A stretch of 64,000 nucleotides of DNA from Arthrobacter roseus. Lineage in GTDB: Bacteria; Actinomycetota; Actinomycetes; Actinomycetales; Micrococcaceae. Shown one piece after another: positions 37,440 to 45,740 of this stretch (positions within the stretch are counted from its first letter, which is position 1; every line of letters starts with the position of its first letter). Position numbers and translations under genes: made by a program. Below the pieces are notes generated by a model that had not been told where the DNA came from, made no database searches, and saw nothing but the letters and a program-made list of their open reading frames with translations. Location of the stretch: NCBI RefSeq assembly GCF_016907875.1, contig NZ_JAFBCU010000001.1, positions 2,976,001 to 3,040,000 on the forward strand. The letters run 5' to 3'.

Positions 37440-38258
37440 CTAGTTCAGGGCCAGCACGCACACGCTGTCGATCGAGACCAGTAGTCGGCCCGAATCACCG
37501 TCATTATTGACTGTCAGATACCTGGCCGGGAGCTTTCCGTTGCCGTTGAGCAGCACATCTCCACCCTCACTGGGTCCGCTGCGCACATAGCCCTGATCTA
37601 TCCAGTTGTGCTCCAGCGCGCGACTAGCTTCTTCGGCTGCCTCACCGGCCGGCAGCCCAAACCGGAACGTGTAATTGCGCCCGGAGGCCAGATTGCTGAG
37701 CCTGCACTCCCCCACGCTGATCGTGTCCACCACTTTCTCAGGATTGGACAGCCGTGGATCATCGGCGCCGAGTGCGGGTTGCAGCGATGACAAGGATCCA
37801 CGGACCAGCATCTCCATGTCCTGCCTCAGCTGGCCAGGGGTCCGTGACGTCTCCTCTGCCGTCGGCGTCTGTCTGGTCTTGGCGGCGTCGTCTGCTTGCC
37901 GCTGAAGCGGCTCAATACCCGTGGACGCAAGAACTGCTATGCAGGCCAGACCAAGCAACACCGCCGTACTGGCCAGACTCAGGGACAACCGCGACCAACC
38001 ACGATTTCCCCGCGGAACCAACGCAACAACACCGACGATAACGGCCAGCAGCGGCAAAACGGCGATGACGATAATTTCCGTCAGGTGCTGTCGGAAAAGT
38101 TCCGGCGCACATTCCCGGCAGGCTGCCGTCGCGCTATTCCAGCTCTGCAACCGGACCAGGAACATGCCTGTCAGGGGCAGACTCAGCAGGGCCATGACGA
38201 CGCCGGTGACGGCCACCCCCAGCGCTGGACGCGCACGGGTCTTGGGTTCAGAGGTCAT
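37440..38258 (-). CDS. Hypothetical membrane protein
   Basis: 272 residues from ATG 38258; the in-frame extension runs towards the panD region and lacks support. Three hydrophobic segments near 12-32, 60-82 and 92-112 suggest membrane helices, followed by a polar and a soluble C-terminal domain with two cysteines (VGECRLSN and DSVCVL). No recognised family (DUF4190-like membrane parts are possible). The stop lies 8 bases from the tRNA-Gly gene in opposite orientation, and the gene is divergent from panD. Confidence 0.65.
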   Translation of the reverse strand: MTSEPKTRARPALGVAVTGVVMALLSLPLTGMFLVRLQSWNSATAACRECAPELFRQHLTEIIVIAVLPLLAVIVGVVALVPRGNRGWSRLSLSLASTAVLLGLACIAVLASTGIEPLQRQADDAAKTRQTPTAEETSRTPGQLRQDMEMLVRGSLSSLQPALGADDPRLSNPEKVVDTISVGECRLSNLASGRNYTFRFGLPAGEAAEEASRALEHNWIDQGYVRSGPSEGGDVLLNGNGKLPARYLTVNNDGDSGRLLVSIDSVCVLALN

Positions 38259-38343
38259 AACGCTCAAGTGTAGTTTCTGGAGTACGTCACCGATATCAGA
38301 CTCACATCGCAACCCGCTGGACCGGGCGGTAGACTTGCACGTG

Positions 38344-38772
38344 ATGATTCGCAAAATGTTCAAGTCCAAGATCCATCGCGCAACTGTCACCGAAGCTGAC
38401 CTTCACTATGTCGGCTCCGTGACGGTTGACCTCGACCTGCTCGAAGCCGCGGATATTCTCCCCGGCGAACTCGTGTCGATCGTGGATGTCACCAACGGTG
38501 CGCGGCTGGAAACCTACACCATCGCCGGTGAGCGCGGGTCCGGTGTCATTGGCATCAATGGTCCGGCGGCGCACCTGGTTCATGAGGGTGACACCGTCAT
38601 CCTCATCACCTATGGGGACATGACCACCGAGGAAGCCCGCGCCTACGTGCCCACCGTGGTTCACGTCCGCCCGGACAACACCATCATTGCGCTGGGCACT
38701 GACCCGGCGGAATCGAAGATGGAAGACCTGCATCGGCCGCCACACGCGCTGAACAACGTCGCAGTCAAGTAG
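38344..38772 (+). CDS. panD: Aspartate 1-decarboxylase
   Basis: 142 residues from ATG 38344; this start puts the self-cleavage site at Gly24-Ser25 in YVGSVTVD, exactly as in characterised PanD. The rest ([22 protein letters not shown]) matches in pieces such as [10 protein letters not shown]. Cleavage creates the pyruvoyl cofactor that decarboxylates aspartate to beta-alanine for pantothenate and CoA. It is longer than the E. coli enzyme by a short C-terminal tail. No other pan genes are nearby. Confidence 0.95.
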   Translation: MIRKMFKSKIHRATVTEADLHYVGSVTVDLDLLEAADILPGELVSIVDVTNGARLETYTIAGERGSGVIGINGPAAHLVHEGDTVILITYGDMTTEEARAYVPTVVHVRPDNTIIALGTDPAESKMEDLHRPPHALNNVAVK

Positions 38773-38918
38773 CGCGCCCGTCAAACACTGAGCTGCCCAG
38801 CTCATCTCGTCGTCCTCTCACTGTTAAAACAATTTCGGTATTCCTTACACGACTTCATAGCTCAGTGCTCGCATTGTTGCCCTTCTGGGCATAAGGTTCC
38901 ATTCAAAGGTTACTGAGG

Positions 38919-38932
38919 GACCCCGCGGGGTC
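38919..38932. promoter_or_regulatory. Perfect palindrome upstream of the sugar transporter operon
   Basis: GACCCCGCGGGGTC is a 14-base perfect palindrome 36 bases before the solute-binding protein start. It may be an operator or a leader hairpin. It does not resemble the usual LacI sugar operator, so the regulator is unknown. Confidence 0.45.
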
Positions 38933-38968
38933 ACTGAATCTGAACGTCTACAACGGTGTGGAGGCCCA

Positions 38969-40288
38969 GTGGAAATGCCGAACCAACCAGCGGGGAAACC
39001 GGCACGCAAGCGCGTTACCGCTGCCATGTTCACCCTGATCGCCAGCAGCCTCGTCCTCTCCGGCTGCGGGCCGGCACAGGCGGATAATACGCTCACCTGG
39101 TACATCAACCCGGACGACGGCGGCCAAGCCGCCATCGCGGAGAAGTGCACCGAGGAGTCCGGCGGGGAATACCGTATCGAGACTTCGTTGCTTCCCAGCG
39201 ATGCTGCTGCGCAGCGTGAACAGCTCGCACGGCGCCTCGCGGCCGGGGACGCGTCACTGGACATCATGAGTATTGATCCCCCGTTCATTCCCGAACTTGC
39301 TGAGCCAGGCTTTCTGGCGCCCATACCCGAGGACGTGGCCGAACGCACCACCAAGAACGTCCTCGAGGGCGCAATGGCTGGAGCCACGTGGAAAGACGAA
39401 CTCGTGGCGGTACCCTTCTGGGCCAACACGCAGATCCTCTGGTACCGCAAGTCCGTAGCCGAGGCCGCCGGCCTGGACATGAGCAAACCCGTGACCTGGA
39501 AACAGATCATGGACGCAGCTATGGAACAGGACAAATATCTGGGGGTCCAAGGAGCACAGGCCGAATCGATGACGGTTTGGGTCAACGCCCTGATCGAATC
39601 TTCGGGTGGGGAAATCCTCAAGAACCCAGAGGCCCCCGCAGATGAACTTGAGTTGGGCCTTACCTCCGACGCCGGACGGACGGCGGCGGAGATCATAGGA
39701 ACCATCGGCGATGAAGGTTTGGGCGGACCGGGATTGGCAACGTCCACCGAAAACGACTCGATGATCCAGTTCCAGTCGGACAAGGGTTCCTTCATGGTCA
39801 ATTACCCCTTCGTCTGGCCCGCCACCAAAGCCGCCGTCGAAGCTGGCACCCTGGAGCAATCCGTCCTAGACGACATCGGCTGGGCCCTCTACCCCCAAAC
39901 CGTAGACGGCCAGGACACCGCTCCCCCGCTGGGTGGAATCAACCTGGCAGTTGGTGCGCAGAGCGACAATGTGGAGCTCGCCTACAAGGCGATCGAATGC
40001 ATCGTGCAACCGGAAAACCAAGCCACCTACTTCGTCACCAACGGCAACCCGCCGTCGAACGTTGAGGCATACAAGGATCCACGCGTTGAAAAACAGTTCC
40101 CCATGGCGCCGACCATCCGCGACTCACTTGAACTGGCAGCCCCCCGCCCGCAGACCCCGTACTACAACGAGATCTCCACGGGAATCCAGCAGACCTGGTC
40201 CCCACCCGGAGGGGTTGAACCCGACATCACGCCCGCGGAGTCCGAGGACTTCATTACTGCGGTACTCAGAGGGGAGAAACTGCTGTGA
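38969..40288 (+). CDS. lpqY: Sugar ABC transporter lipoprotein, LpqY-like (trehalose)
   Basis: 439 residues. The basic N-terminus, hydrophobic core and LSGC lipobox make it a substrate-binding lipoprotein. The body is a type I periplasmic-binding fold with a WYRKSVAEAAGLDMSKPVTW segment typical of carbohydrate binders. Its place before SugA-, SugB- and SugC-like genes in this order is the arrangement of the mycobacterial trehalose importer LpqY-SugABC, so trehalose or a related disaccharide is the likely substrate. GTG 38969 and ATG 38975 are alternative starts. The stop overlaps the next start. Confidence 0.88.
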   Translation: MEMPNQPAGKPARKRVTAAMFTLIASSLVLSGCGPAQADNTLTWYINPDDGGQAAIAEKCTEESGGEYRIETSLLPSDAAAQREQLARRLAAGDASLDIMSIDPPFIPELAEPGFLAPIPEDVAERTTKNVLEGAMAGATWKDELVAVPFWANTQILWYRKSVAEAAGLDMSKPVTWKQIMDAAMEQDKYLGVQGAQAESMTVWVNALIESSGGEILKNPEAPADELELGLTSDAGRTAAEIIGTIGDEGLGGPGLATSTENDSMIQFQSDKGSFMVNYPFVWPATKAAVEAGTLEQSVLDDIGWALYPQTVDGQDTAPPLGGINLAVGAQSDNVELAYKAIECIVQPENQATYFVTNGNPPSNVEAYKDPRVEKQFPMAPTIRDSLELAAPRPQTPYYNEISTGIQQTWSPPGGVEPDITPAESEDFITAVLRGEKLL

Positions 40289-41247
40289 GTCATGAAACGG
40301 CCACCGATCAGAAGCACGCCGGCCAGCACCGCAAGCAGAAAAAATACGTCAGCGAGCGCGCCAAGTCTGAGAAACGGCTGGGCTGGCTTCTGGCCGGACC
40401 GGCGTTCATCATGATGCTTCTGGTGACGCTGTACCCGATCCTCCAGGCGTTCTTCGACTCTCTTTTCGCCTTTCGCCTGACCGCACCGGATGAACGGGAA
40501 TTCATCTGGTTCGCCAATTACATAACAGTGCTCGGAGACTCGGTCTGGTGGAGAGACTTCGGCGTCACCGTCATCATCACCGTCATCACGGTCGCCGTCG
40601 AGCTTGTTCTTGGGTTCGCCCTGGCGATCGTCATGAACAAGGCCATCAAGTCCCTGCGCGGCCTGCTGCGGACCGCCATCCTGGTTCCCTACGGCATCAT
40701 CACCGTGGTCTCTGCCTACGCGTGGTTCTATGCGTTCGACATCAATTCCGGCTACGTCAACAGCTGGTTCGGGTGGCTGCCGGGCATCGATCAGGACCTC
40801 AACTGGTTCGCCGAGTTCTGGCCATCGCTGTCTGTGATCATGGCTTCGGAAATCTGGAAGACAACGCCGTTCATTTCGCTGCTGCTCCTCGCGGGCCTGT
40901 CGCAGGTACCCGGTGAGCTCACGGAAGCAGCTGAGGTCGACGGCGCCAGTTGGTGGGAGCGGATGCGCAAAGTCATCATTCCCAACATGAAAGCGGCCAT
41001 CATGGTCGCCGTTCTATTCCGCGCCCTGGATGCCTTCAGGATTTTCGACAACGTTTTCATCATGACCAACGGGGCACACGGCACCGAAGTCCTCTCACTG
41101 CTGGCCTACCGAACATCCATCACACGGCTGGAGATCGGACTCGGCTCGGCGATATCGGTGTTGCTCTTCATCTGTGTCCTGATCATCAGTTTTATAGCGG
41201 TCAAAGGTTTCAAGGTCGATCTGGCCGGTTCACAGGAAGGTAAGTGA
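40285..41247 (+). CDS. sugA: Sugar ABC transporter permease, SugA-like
   Basis: 320 residues from GTG 40285, overlapping the lpqY stop (GTGA). About six hydrophobic segments. The cytoplasmic EAA motif is EAAEVDGASWWERMRKVIIP (20 residues), which docks on the ATPase. Residues 1-35 are polar and basic. It belongs to the MalF/UgpA-like permeases. It forms a heterodimer with the next permease. Confidence 0.92.
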   Translation: MSHETATDQKHAGQHRKQKKYVSERAKSEKRLGWLLAGPAFIMMLLVTLYPILQAFFDSLFAFRLTAPDEREFIWFANYITVLGDSVWWRDFGVTVIITVITVAVELVLGFALAIVMNKAIKSLRGLLRTAILVPYGIITVVSAYAWFYAFDINSGYVNSWFGWLPGIDQDLNWFAEFWPSLSVIMASEIWKTTPFISLLLLAGLSQVPGELTEAAEVDGASWWERMRKVIIPNMKAAIMVAVLFRALDAFRIFDNVFIMTNGAHGTEVLSLLAYRTSITRLEIGLGSAISVLLFICVLIISFIAVKGFKVDLAGSQEGK

Positions 41248-42089
41248 TGAGGAAATCCTCGGGCCGCGAAAAAATGTGGTGGGCGCTCATCAGCGTCTTC
41301 GTGCTGGTGTACGCGCTGTTCCCGGTTGCGTCCATCTTCGCGACGTCGTTCAAGGCGCCAAGCGACCTGACCTCCGGTAAGTTCCTGCCCACCAACTGGA
41401 CCGGTCAAAACTATGAACAGATCCTCGTCGGTTCCGCCCAGGACCTGTTCCTCAGCTCACTGCGAAACTCCATCGGGATCTCGCTCATTGCTACGGTCAT
41501 CGCCGTCATACTGGCCACCTTTTGTGCGTATGCGATTGCCCGTCTCGACTTCCCCGGTAAGAAACTGGTGCTGACCACTGCACTGGCCGTCTCCATCTTC
41601 CCGGTCATATCGATAGTGACTCCGCTGTTCAATGTCTGGCGGACCATCGGCCTGTATGACACCTGGCTTGGCCTGATCATCCCCTACCTTTCGTTGACGC
41701 TTCCGATTTCCATCTGGACCCTCACAGCGTTCTTCAAACAGATTCCGTGGGAACTCGAGCAGGCGGCACAGGTAGACGGCGCGACGACGTGGCAGGCTTT
41801 CCGCAAGGCCATCATTCCGCTGGCCGCTCCCGGAGTATTTACGACGGCGATCATCGCGTTTTTCATTGCCTGGAACGACTTCGTCTACGGAATCTCGCTG
41901 ACGTCAACAGAAGCAGCCCGTCCAGTTCCGGCGGCGCTGGCGTTCTTCACCGGAGCCTCCCAGTTCCAGGCCCCCACCGGCGCCATTTCGGCCGCCGCGA
42001 TTATCGTCACCATTCCGATCATCCTGCTGGTACTGCTGTTCCAGCGCCAAATCGTTTCCGGCCTGACCCAGGGCGCCGTCAAGGGCTAG
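41244..42089 (+). CDS. sugB: Sugar ABC transporter permease, SugB-like
   Basis: 281 residues from GTG 41244 (ATG 41247 is equally possible), overlapping the sugA stop. Six hydrophobic segments; EAA motif EQAAQVDGATTWQAFRKAII (20). It belongs to the MalG/UgpE-like permeases. Partner of SugA in the membrane channel; substrate is set by the binding protein. Confidence 0.92.
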   Translation: MMRKSSGREKMWWALISVFVLVYALFPVASIFATSFKAPSDLTSGKFLPTNWTGQNYEQILVGSAQDLFLSSLRNSIGISLIATVIAVILATFCAYAIARLDFPGKKLVLTTALAVSIFPVISIVTPLFNVWRTIGLYDTWLGLIIPYLSLTLPISIWTLTAFFKQIPWELEQAAQVDGATTWQAFRKAIIPLAAPGVFTTAIIAFFIAWNDFVYGISLTSTEAARPVPAALAFFTGASQFQAPTGAISAAAIIVTIPIILLVLLFQRQIVSGLTQGAVKG

Positions 42090-42116
42090 CGCCCTACTCA
42101 CAGAAAAGGATTGAGC

Positions 42117-43373
42117 ATGGCTGCAATCACCCTCAAGAACATTGTCAAGAAGTACGGGGACGGTTTCCCCGCCGTCAACGACATCAGCATCGACATTGCT
42201 GATGGCGAATTCGTGATCCTCGTGGGCCCTTCCGGCTGCGGTAAGTCCACACTGCTGCGCATGATTGTGGGCCTGGAGGACATCACCTCCGGCGACGTGA
42301 TGATCGACGGCGAGCGTGTCAACGAGAAAGCGCCGAAGGACCGCAATCTGGCCATGGTGTTCCAGAACTACGCGCTATACCCGCATCTGACGGTTTTCGA
42401 GAACATCGCGTTCCCGCTGCGGCTGGGTAAGGGAAAGGGTAAGGAAGAGGAGATCAAACGTCTCGTTGAAGAGGCCGCGAAGACGCTCGAGTTGACGGAT
42501 CACCTGGACCGGAAGCCAGCCAACCTCTCGGGTGGACAGCGGCAGCGTGTGGCCATGGGCCGGGCCATCGTCCGAAAGGCCGATGCGTTCCTCTTCGATG
42601 AGCCGCTCTCAAACCTCGACGCGAAGCTTCGGGGACAGATGCGGTCAGAAATTTCGCAGATGCAGCGCAGGCTGGGAACCACGTCCGTGTACGTGACACA
42701 CGACCAAACAGAAGCCATGACGCTCGGCGACCGGGTCGCCGTCCTCAAGAAAGGTGAGCTGCAGCAGATCGCGTCGCCGCGTGAACTCTATGAACAGCCG
42801 GTCAACATGTTTGTTGCCGGGTTCATCGGCTCCCCGTCAATGAATTTGCTCCCGGCGACCATCGACGGCAACGTCATCCGGACAGCCATAGGCGACATCG
42901 AAATCCCTCAGGAGAAGGCAGCCAAGGCCGAGGGACGCGAAGTTGTCCTGGTAGGCATCCGTCCAGAGTTCTTTGAAGATGCCTCCCTCGTGGAGGACCA
43001 CCAACTCGGCCACGGTTCCACGTTCACCGCAGAACTAACCCACACCGAGTGGCTCGGCAACGAACAGTATGGCTACATTCACTTTGACCCTGCCCCGGAA
43101 GTGCGTCAGTTGCTGGATAACCTTGCCCGCGATATGGACGCCGACGAGCTGCGCCCCCAAGTGGTTGTGACCCTCGATGCCTCCAGCCGAATCCGGGGAG
43201 GGCGTCCCGCCGAACTCTGGTTGGACACCCGCAAACTGCACCTGTTCGACGCCGAAACCGGTGAGAACCTGACCCGTGACGCCGAAGAAGGCTCCCGGCT
43301 GACCGAAGAAGCCAACGCTGAACGCGCGGACGAGATCGACGCCGCCAGAAACGAGGCAAGCACCGCATCCTGA
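42117..43373 (+). CDS. sugC: Sugar ABC transporter ATPase, SugC/MsmK-like
   Basis: 418 residues from ATG 42117 with AAAGGA upstream. Walker A GPSGCGKST at 37-45, signature LSGGQRQRVA, Walker B AFLFDEPLSNLD. A C-terminal OB-fold (TOBE) domain from about residue 235 on is typical of carbohydrate ATPases and may be regulated. An extra acidic tail of about 40 residues is present. Third membrane-side partner for the SugA/SugB permease; ATPases of this type can serve several sugar transporters. Confidence 0.93.
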   Translation: MAAITLKNIVKKYGDGFPAVNDISIDIADGEFVILVGPSGCGKSTLLRMIVGLEDITSGDVMIDGERVNEKAPKDRNLAMVFQNYALYPHLTVFENIAFPLRLGKGKGKEEEIKRLVEEAAKTLELTDHLDRKPANLSGGQRQRVAMGRAIVRKADAFLFDEPLSNLDAKLRGQMRSEISQMQRRLGTTSVYVTHDQTEAMTLGDRVAVLKKGELQQIASPRELYEQPVNMFVAGFIGSPSMNLLPATIDGNVIRTAIGDIEIPQEKAAKAEGREVVLVGIRPEFFEDASLVEDHQLGHGSTFTAELTHTEWLGNEQYGYIHFDPAPEVRQLLDNLARDMDADELRPQVVVTLDASSRIRGGRPAELWLDTRKLHLFDAETGENLTRDAEEGSRLTEEANAERADEIDAARNEASTAS

Positions 43374-43491
43374 TCTCAGACGGGCCCTGGATTGGCTGAG
43401 TTGACGGAGAGTGCGGCGCGCTTCCACGCCGTCTGCGCGCAAAAGGATAGACTGCCGAAATAGTGTCCACATCAACAGGAATTGCAGGAGC

Positions 43492-44475
43492 GTGCAGGCA
43501 AATTCCCCGCTGATCAGAGTGCTCACAGCATGGTTGCTGGCACTCTTACTTGCTGTGGCCGTGGGCGCTCTCACCATCTTCTTGGTCAACAGCCGCGTTT
43601 TTGGGCCCGAACAGCAGATTCGACATTACTTCGAAGCGCTCAAGGACGGCAGCGGCGAAGAAGCCCTCGGGATACTCAATGCCCCGGCGCCCAAGGCCAA
43701 CCCATCGATGCTGGACGGCCCGGCACTCAGATCAGCCGCTGCGTCCATCGACAACCTGGAGGTCGGGGACCCGGAGGCCTCCGGCGGAAATCGTGTCATA
43801 GTGCCCGTGACCTACACCGTTGACAACGTGGAAGCCAACAGCAGTTACATCCTTGAGAACACCGGCACGCGCTGGCTCTTCTTTGACACCTGGACATTTG
43901 TGGCCGCGCCGCTACCGACGATGCAGCTATCAGTGATCAACCAGAACACTGCCACCCTCAACGGGACTACCGTAGCCATGCCCGAGGGTCAAAACTCATT
44001 CGCCGTCTTCTATCCGGGCAAGTACGAGAGTCACTACACCAGCGAGTACTTTGCTGCACCAGCGCAAAGCACCGTAGTCGCCACACGGCAGGACAAGGAC
44101 CGCATAGCGCTGGCCACCCGAGCCACAGACAAACTCCGTGACGACGTGGGCCAACAGGTCAAGAAGTTCCTCGACGAATGCGCACTCCAGAAGGTCCTCC
44201 AACCTGCCGGGTGCCCCTTCGCCTTCGATACGGAGAACCGGATCGTCGGCAACATCAAATGGAACATCACCGAGTACCCCGAGATTGTCATTGAACCCAA
44301 CGATGGCAACTGGATCATGCGTCCGCTCTCCGGAACTGCGCTCCTGACCACTACTCAGCAGGACCTCTTCACCGGCCAGATCATCCCGCTGACCATAGAA
44401 TCGCATTTCAGCTTCACCGCCCGTCTCGACGTGACCGACTCCAACATCACCGTTACCCCGGTCGTCGAGTACTGA
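43492..44475 (+). CDS. Membrane-anchored protein of unknown function
   Basis: 327 residues from GTG 43492 with AGGAG upstream; upstream in-frame codons have no coding support. A single hydrophobic segment at about 10-33 acts as membrane anchor, then a soluble region follows. The segment EQQIRHYFEALKDGSGEEAL resembles NTF2-like/DUF4878 domains used in lipoproteins and anchored proteins. Residues about 240-255 hold two cysteines (ECALQ and AGCPF). No closer family is recognised. The gene follows sugC by about 118 bases. Confidence 0.65.
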   Translation: MQANSPLIRVLTAWLLALLLAVAVGALTIFLVNSRVFGPEQQIRHYFEALKDGSGEEALGILNAPAPKANPSMLDGPALRSAAASIDNLEVGDPEASGGNRVIVPVTYTVDNVEANSSYILENTGTRWLFFDTWTFVAAPLPTMQLSVINQNTATLNGTTVAMPEGQNSFAVFYPGKYESHYTSEYFAAPAQSTVVATRQDKDRIALATRATDKLRDDVGQQVKKFLDECALQKVLQPAGCPFAFDTENRIVGNIKWNITEYPEIVIEPNDGNWIMRPLSGTALLTTTQQDLFTGQIIPLTIESHFSFTARLDVTDSNITVTPVVEY

Positions 44476-44546
44476 TCTGCTGACGAGCCGCGGGCGGCCG
44501 TCGTCGTCGCCTCCCGCCGCCGTCGTCGTCGTTGTCACGGACTCCA

Positions 44547-44632
44547 TCCATCTTTGACCACGCCCGACGGCGTGTCCCTCAGCTGACTAGGGACGATGGT
44601 GGTGGAAGCCCGCAAAGTGGGATAGGTACCGC
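44547..44632. repeat. Structured direct repeat, copy 1
   Basis: An 86-base element nearly identical to one at 45618-45702, in the same orientation, on the other side of the DUF559 gene. It contains a CACGCC/GGCGTG hairpin with loop CGAC, a GTCCCT/AGGGAC hairpin, and a shared tail around GGAAGCCCGCAAAGTGGGA. Function unknown; it may be a repeat-family member or a non-coding RNA. Confidence 0.75.
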
Positions 44633-44657
44633 GGGCCAATTAACGATCAACGCGGGG

Positions 44658-45491
44658 CTAGAACGGAATAGCCCTGCCCGACAGCGCCGCCGCGATCAGC
44701 CTCAGCGCGTCCTCGGGTCTGTACACGACGTCGTCATAAACGAAGCGCAACACCTTGTAGCCGCCCACGGTTGCGTGGTTGTCGCGGCGCCTGTCTTTCT
44801 TGAACTGTTTTTTCTCCCAGTGTTGTTCCCCATCGATCTCGATGACCAGGAACCCCTCCACCAAAAAATCCACTTCACCGATTCCTGGGATCCACACGTG
44901 CGATTCAAACCCGTAGCCGGAATCCACGAGGAGTCGGCGGGCCAGTATCTCGGGTACCGAGTCCGCCCTGGGCGTTGTGTAGTCCAGCAACTTTCGGGCT
45001 TTACCGTTGCGGTTGCCGGTGAGCTTCGTTCTGAGGAAAGCGGCCGTCGTCGAACCTTGTCCAATGGCGGATTGAAGGAGCACCAGCGAATCGGGCTCGG
45101 GCAGGCAATGGACAGCGTCCACCAAGGTATCGATGAGTCCAGCCATCGGCAAGAAGGGGTACTCCTGCTCGGGTCCCCGGTGGATCACCACACCGGGCAG
45201 ACCAAGACCGCGTGGACACCTGATGTGAACATGGGACGCCGGATGCAGCACCCACAGGCGGTGATGCCCAGCCGCTGACACGCAGGACAGCGCGCCCCCG
45301 TTGATGCGCGCCGCCACAACCGCGGGATTCGCCGCTGGCAGTGCAACCACTCCCCGCCGCGGTTGCACCAGGTCCTGGCTACGGACGGCAGCGCGGACCG
45401 CATGTTCAGTGGCGCCGGCTCGCAGCAGCGGACCCACGCGCACGGCGCCGCCAAACCTTTTGACCAACCCCACCACATCCATAACTGACAT
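44658..45491 (-). CDS. AbiEi-like helix-turn-helix protein with DUF559 nuclease-like domain
   Basis: 277 residues. The N-terminal 110 residues resemble AbiEi-type antitoxin regions (short helix-turn-helix, GVVALP, then a beta part). The C-terminal 100 residues are a DUF559, Vsr-like PD-(D/E)XK domain: SVPEILARRLL, GEVDFLVEGFLVIEIDGEQHW (key Asp and Glu-x-Asp), and the basic KKQFKKDRRRDNHA. A divalent-metal nuclease activity is inferred from this motif only. An inverted repeat lies across the start codon and two structured direct repeats flank the gene. Defence, toxin-antitoxin or repair roles are all possible. Confidence 0.75.
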   Translation of the reverse strand: MSVMDVVGLVKRFGGAVRVGPLLRAGATEHAVRAAVRSQDLVQPRRGVVALPAANPAVVAARINGGALSCVSAAGHHRLWVLHPASHVHIRCPRGLGLPGVVIHRGPEQEYPFLPMAGLIDTLVDAVHCLPEPDSLVLLQSAIGQGSTTAAFLRTKLTGNRNGKARKLLDYTTPRADSVPEILARRLLVDSGYGFESHVWIPGIGEVDFLVEGFLVIEIDGEQHWEKKQFKKDRRRDNHATVGGYKVLRFVYDDVVYRPEDALRLIAAALSGRAIPF

Positions 45492-45506
45492 GTTGGTCCA
45501 TGTCAG
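45485..45506 (-). promoter_or_regulatory. Inverted repeat across the start codon of the DUF559 gene
   Basis: CTGACATG (45485-45492) and CATGTCAG (45499-45506) are perfect complements with a 6-base loop. The start codon of the leftward gene (45489-45491) lies in one arm, so the hairpin could hide it, or the DNA could be an autoregulatory operator as in AbiEi-type systems. Confidence 0.55.
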
Positions 45507-45617
45507 CGAGAGTTTCCGCTTGAGCCGATGCTTTGTGGATAACCGGGATCACGGTGCCTCTGGGGAGTGCCCGGCGCCCGGAGTGCTTCGGCTTCGGCCG
45601 GATGCCCGCGGAACCTG

Positions 45618-45702
45618 TCCATCTTTGACCATGCCCGACGGCGTGTCTCTCACCTGACTAGGGACACTGTCGCGGGAAGCCCGCAAAGTGGGACAGGCAC
45701 CG
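45618..45702. repeat. Structured direct repeat, copy 2
   Basis: 85 bases, about 80 to 85% identical by eye to copy 1. The hairpins are preserved through G-U pairs: CATGCC/GGCGTG and GTCTCT/AGGGAC. The shared tail GGAAGCCCGCAAAGTGGGA is unchanged. It starts 127 bases upstream of the DUF559 start codon. Confidence 0.75.
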
Positions 45703-45740
45703 TGGTGCAGCTCAAGAGTCGGAGCAGTGACCCCAGGAAA

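Noticed and set aside
37358-37440. tRNA gene as attachment site of an integrated element
   Set aside because: No integrase gene or repeated tRNA 3' end was seen close by, and the flanking genes are ordinary chromosome genes.
38845-39801. Minus-strand frame of 318 codons opposite the lpqY gene
   Set aside because: Ser/Ala/Pro-rich shadow frame; the plus strand encodes a recognised solute-binding protein.
44500-44545. Short GTC/GTCGTC runs before copy 1 of the repeat as a microsatellite
   Set aside because: A few short trinucleotide runs only, common in high-GC sequence; not enough to claim a variable repeat.
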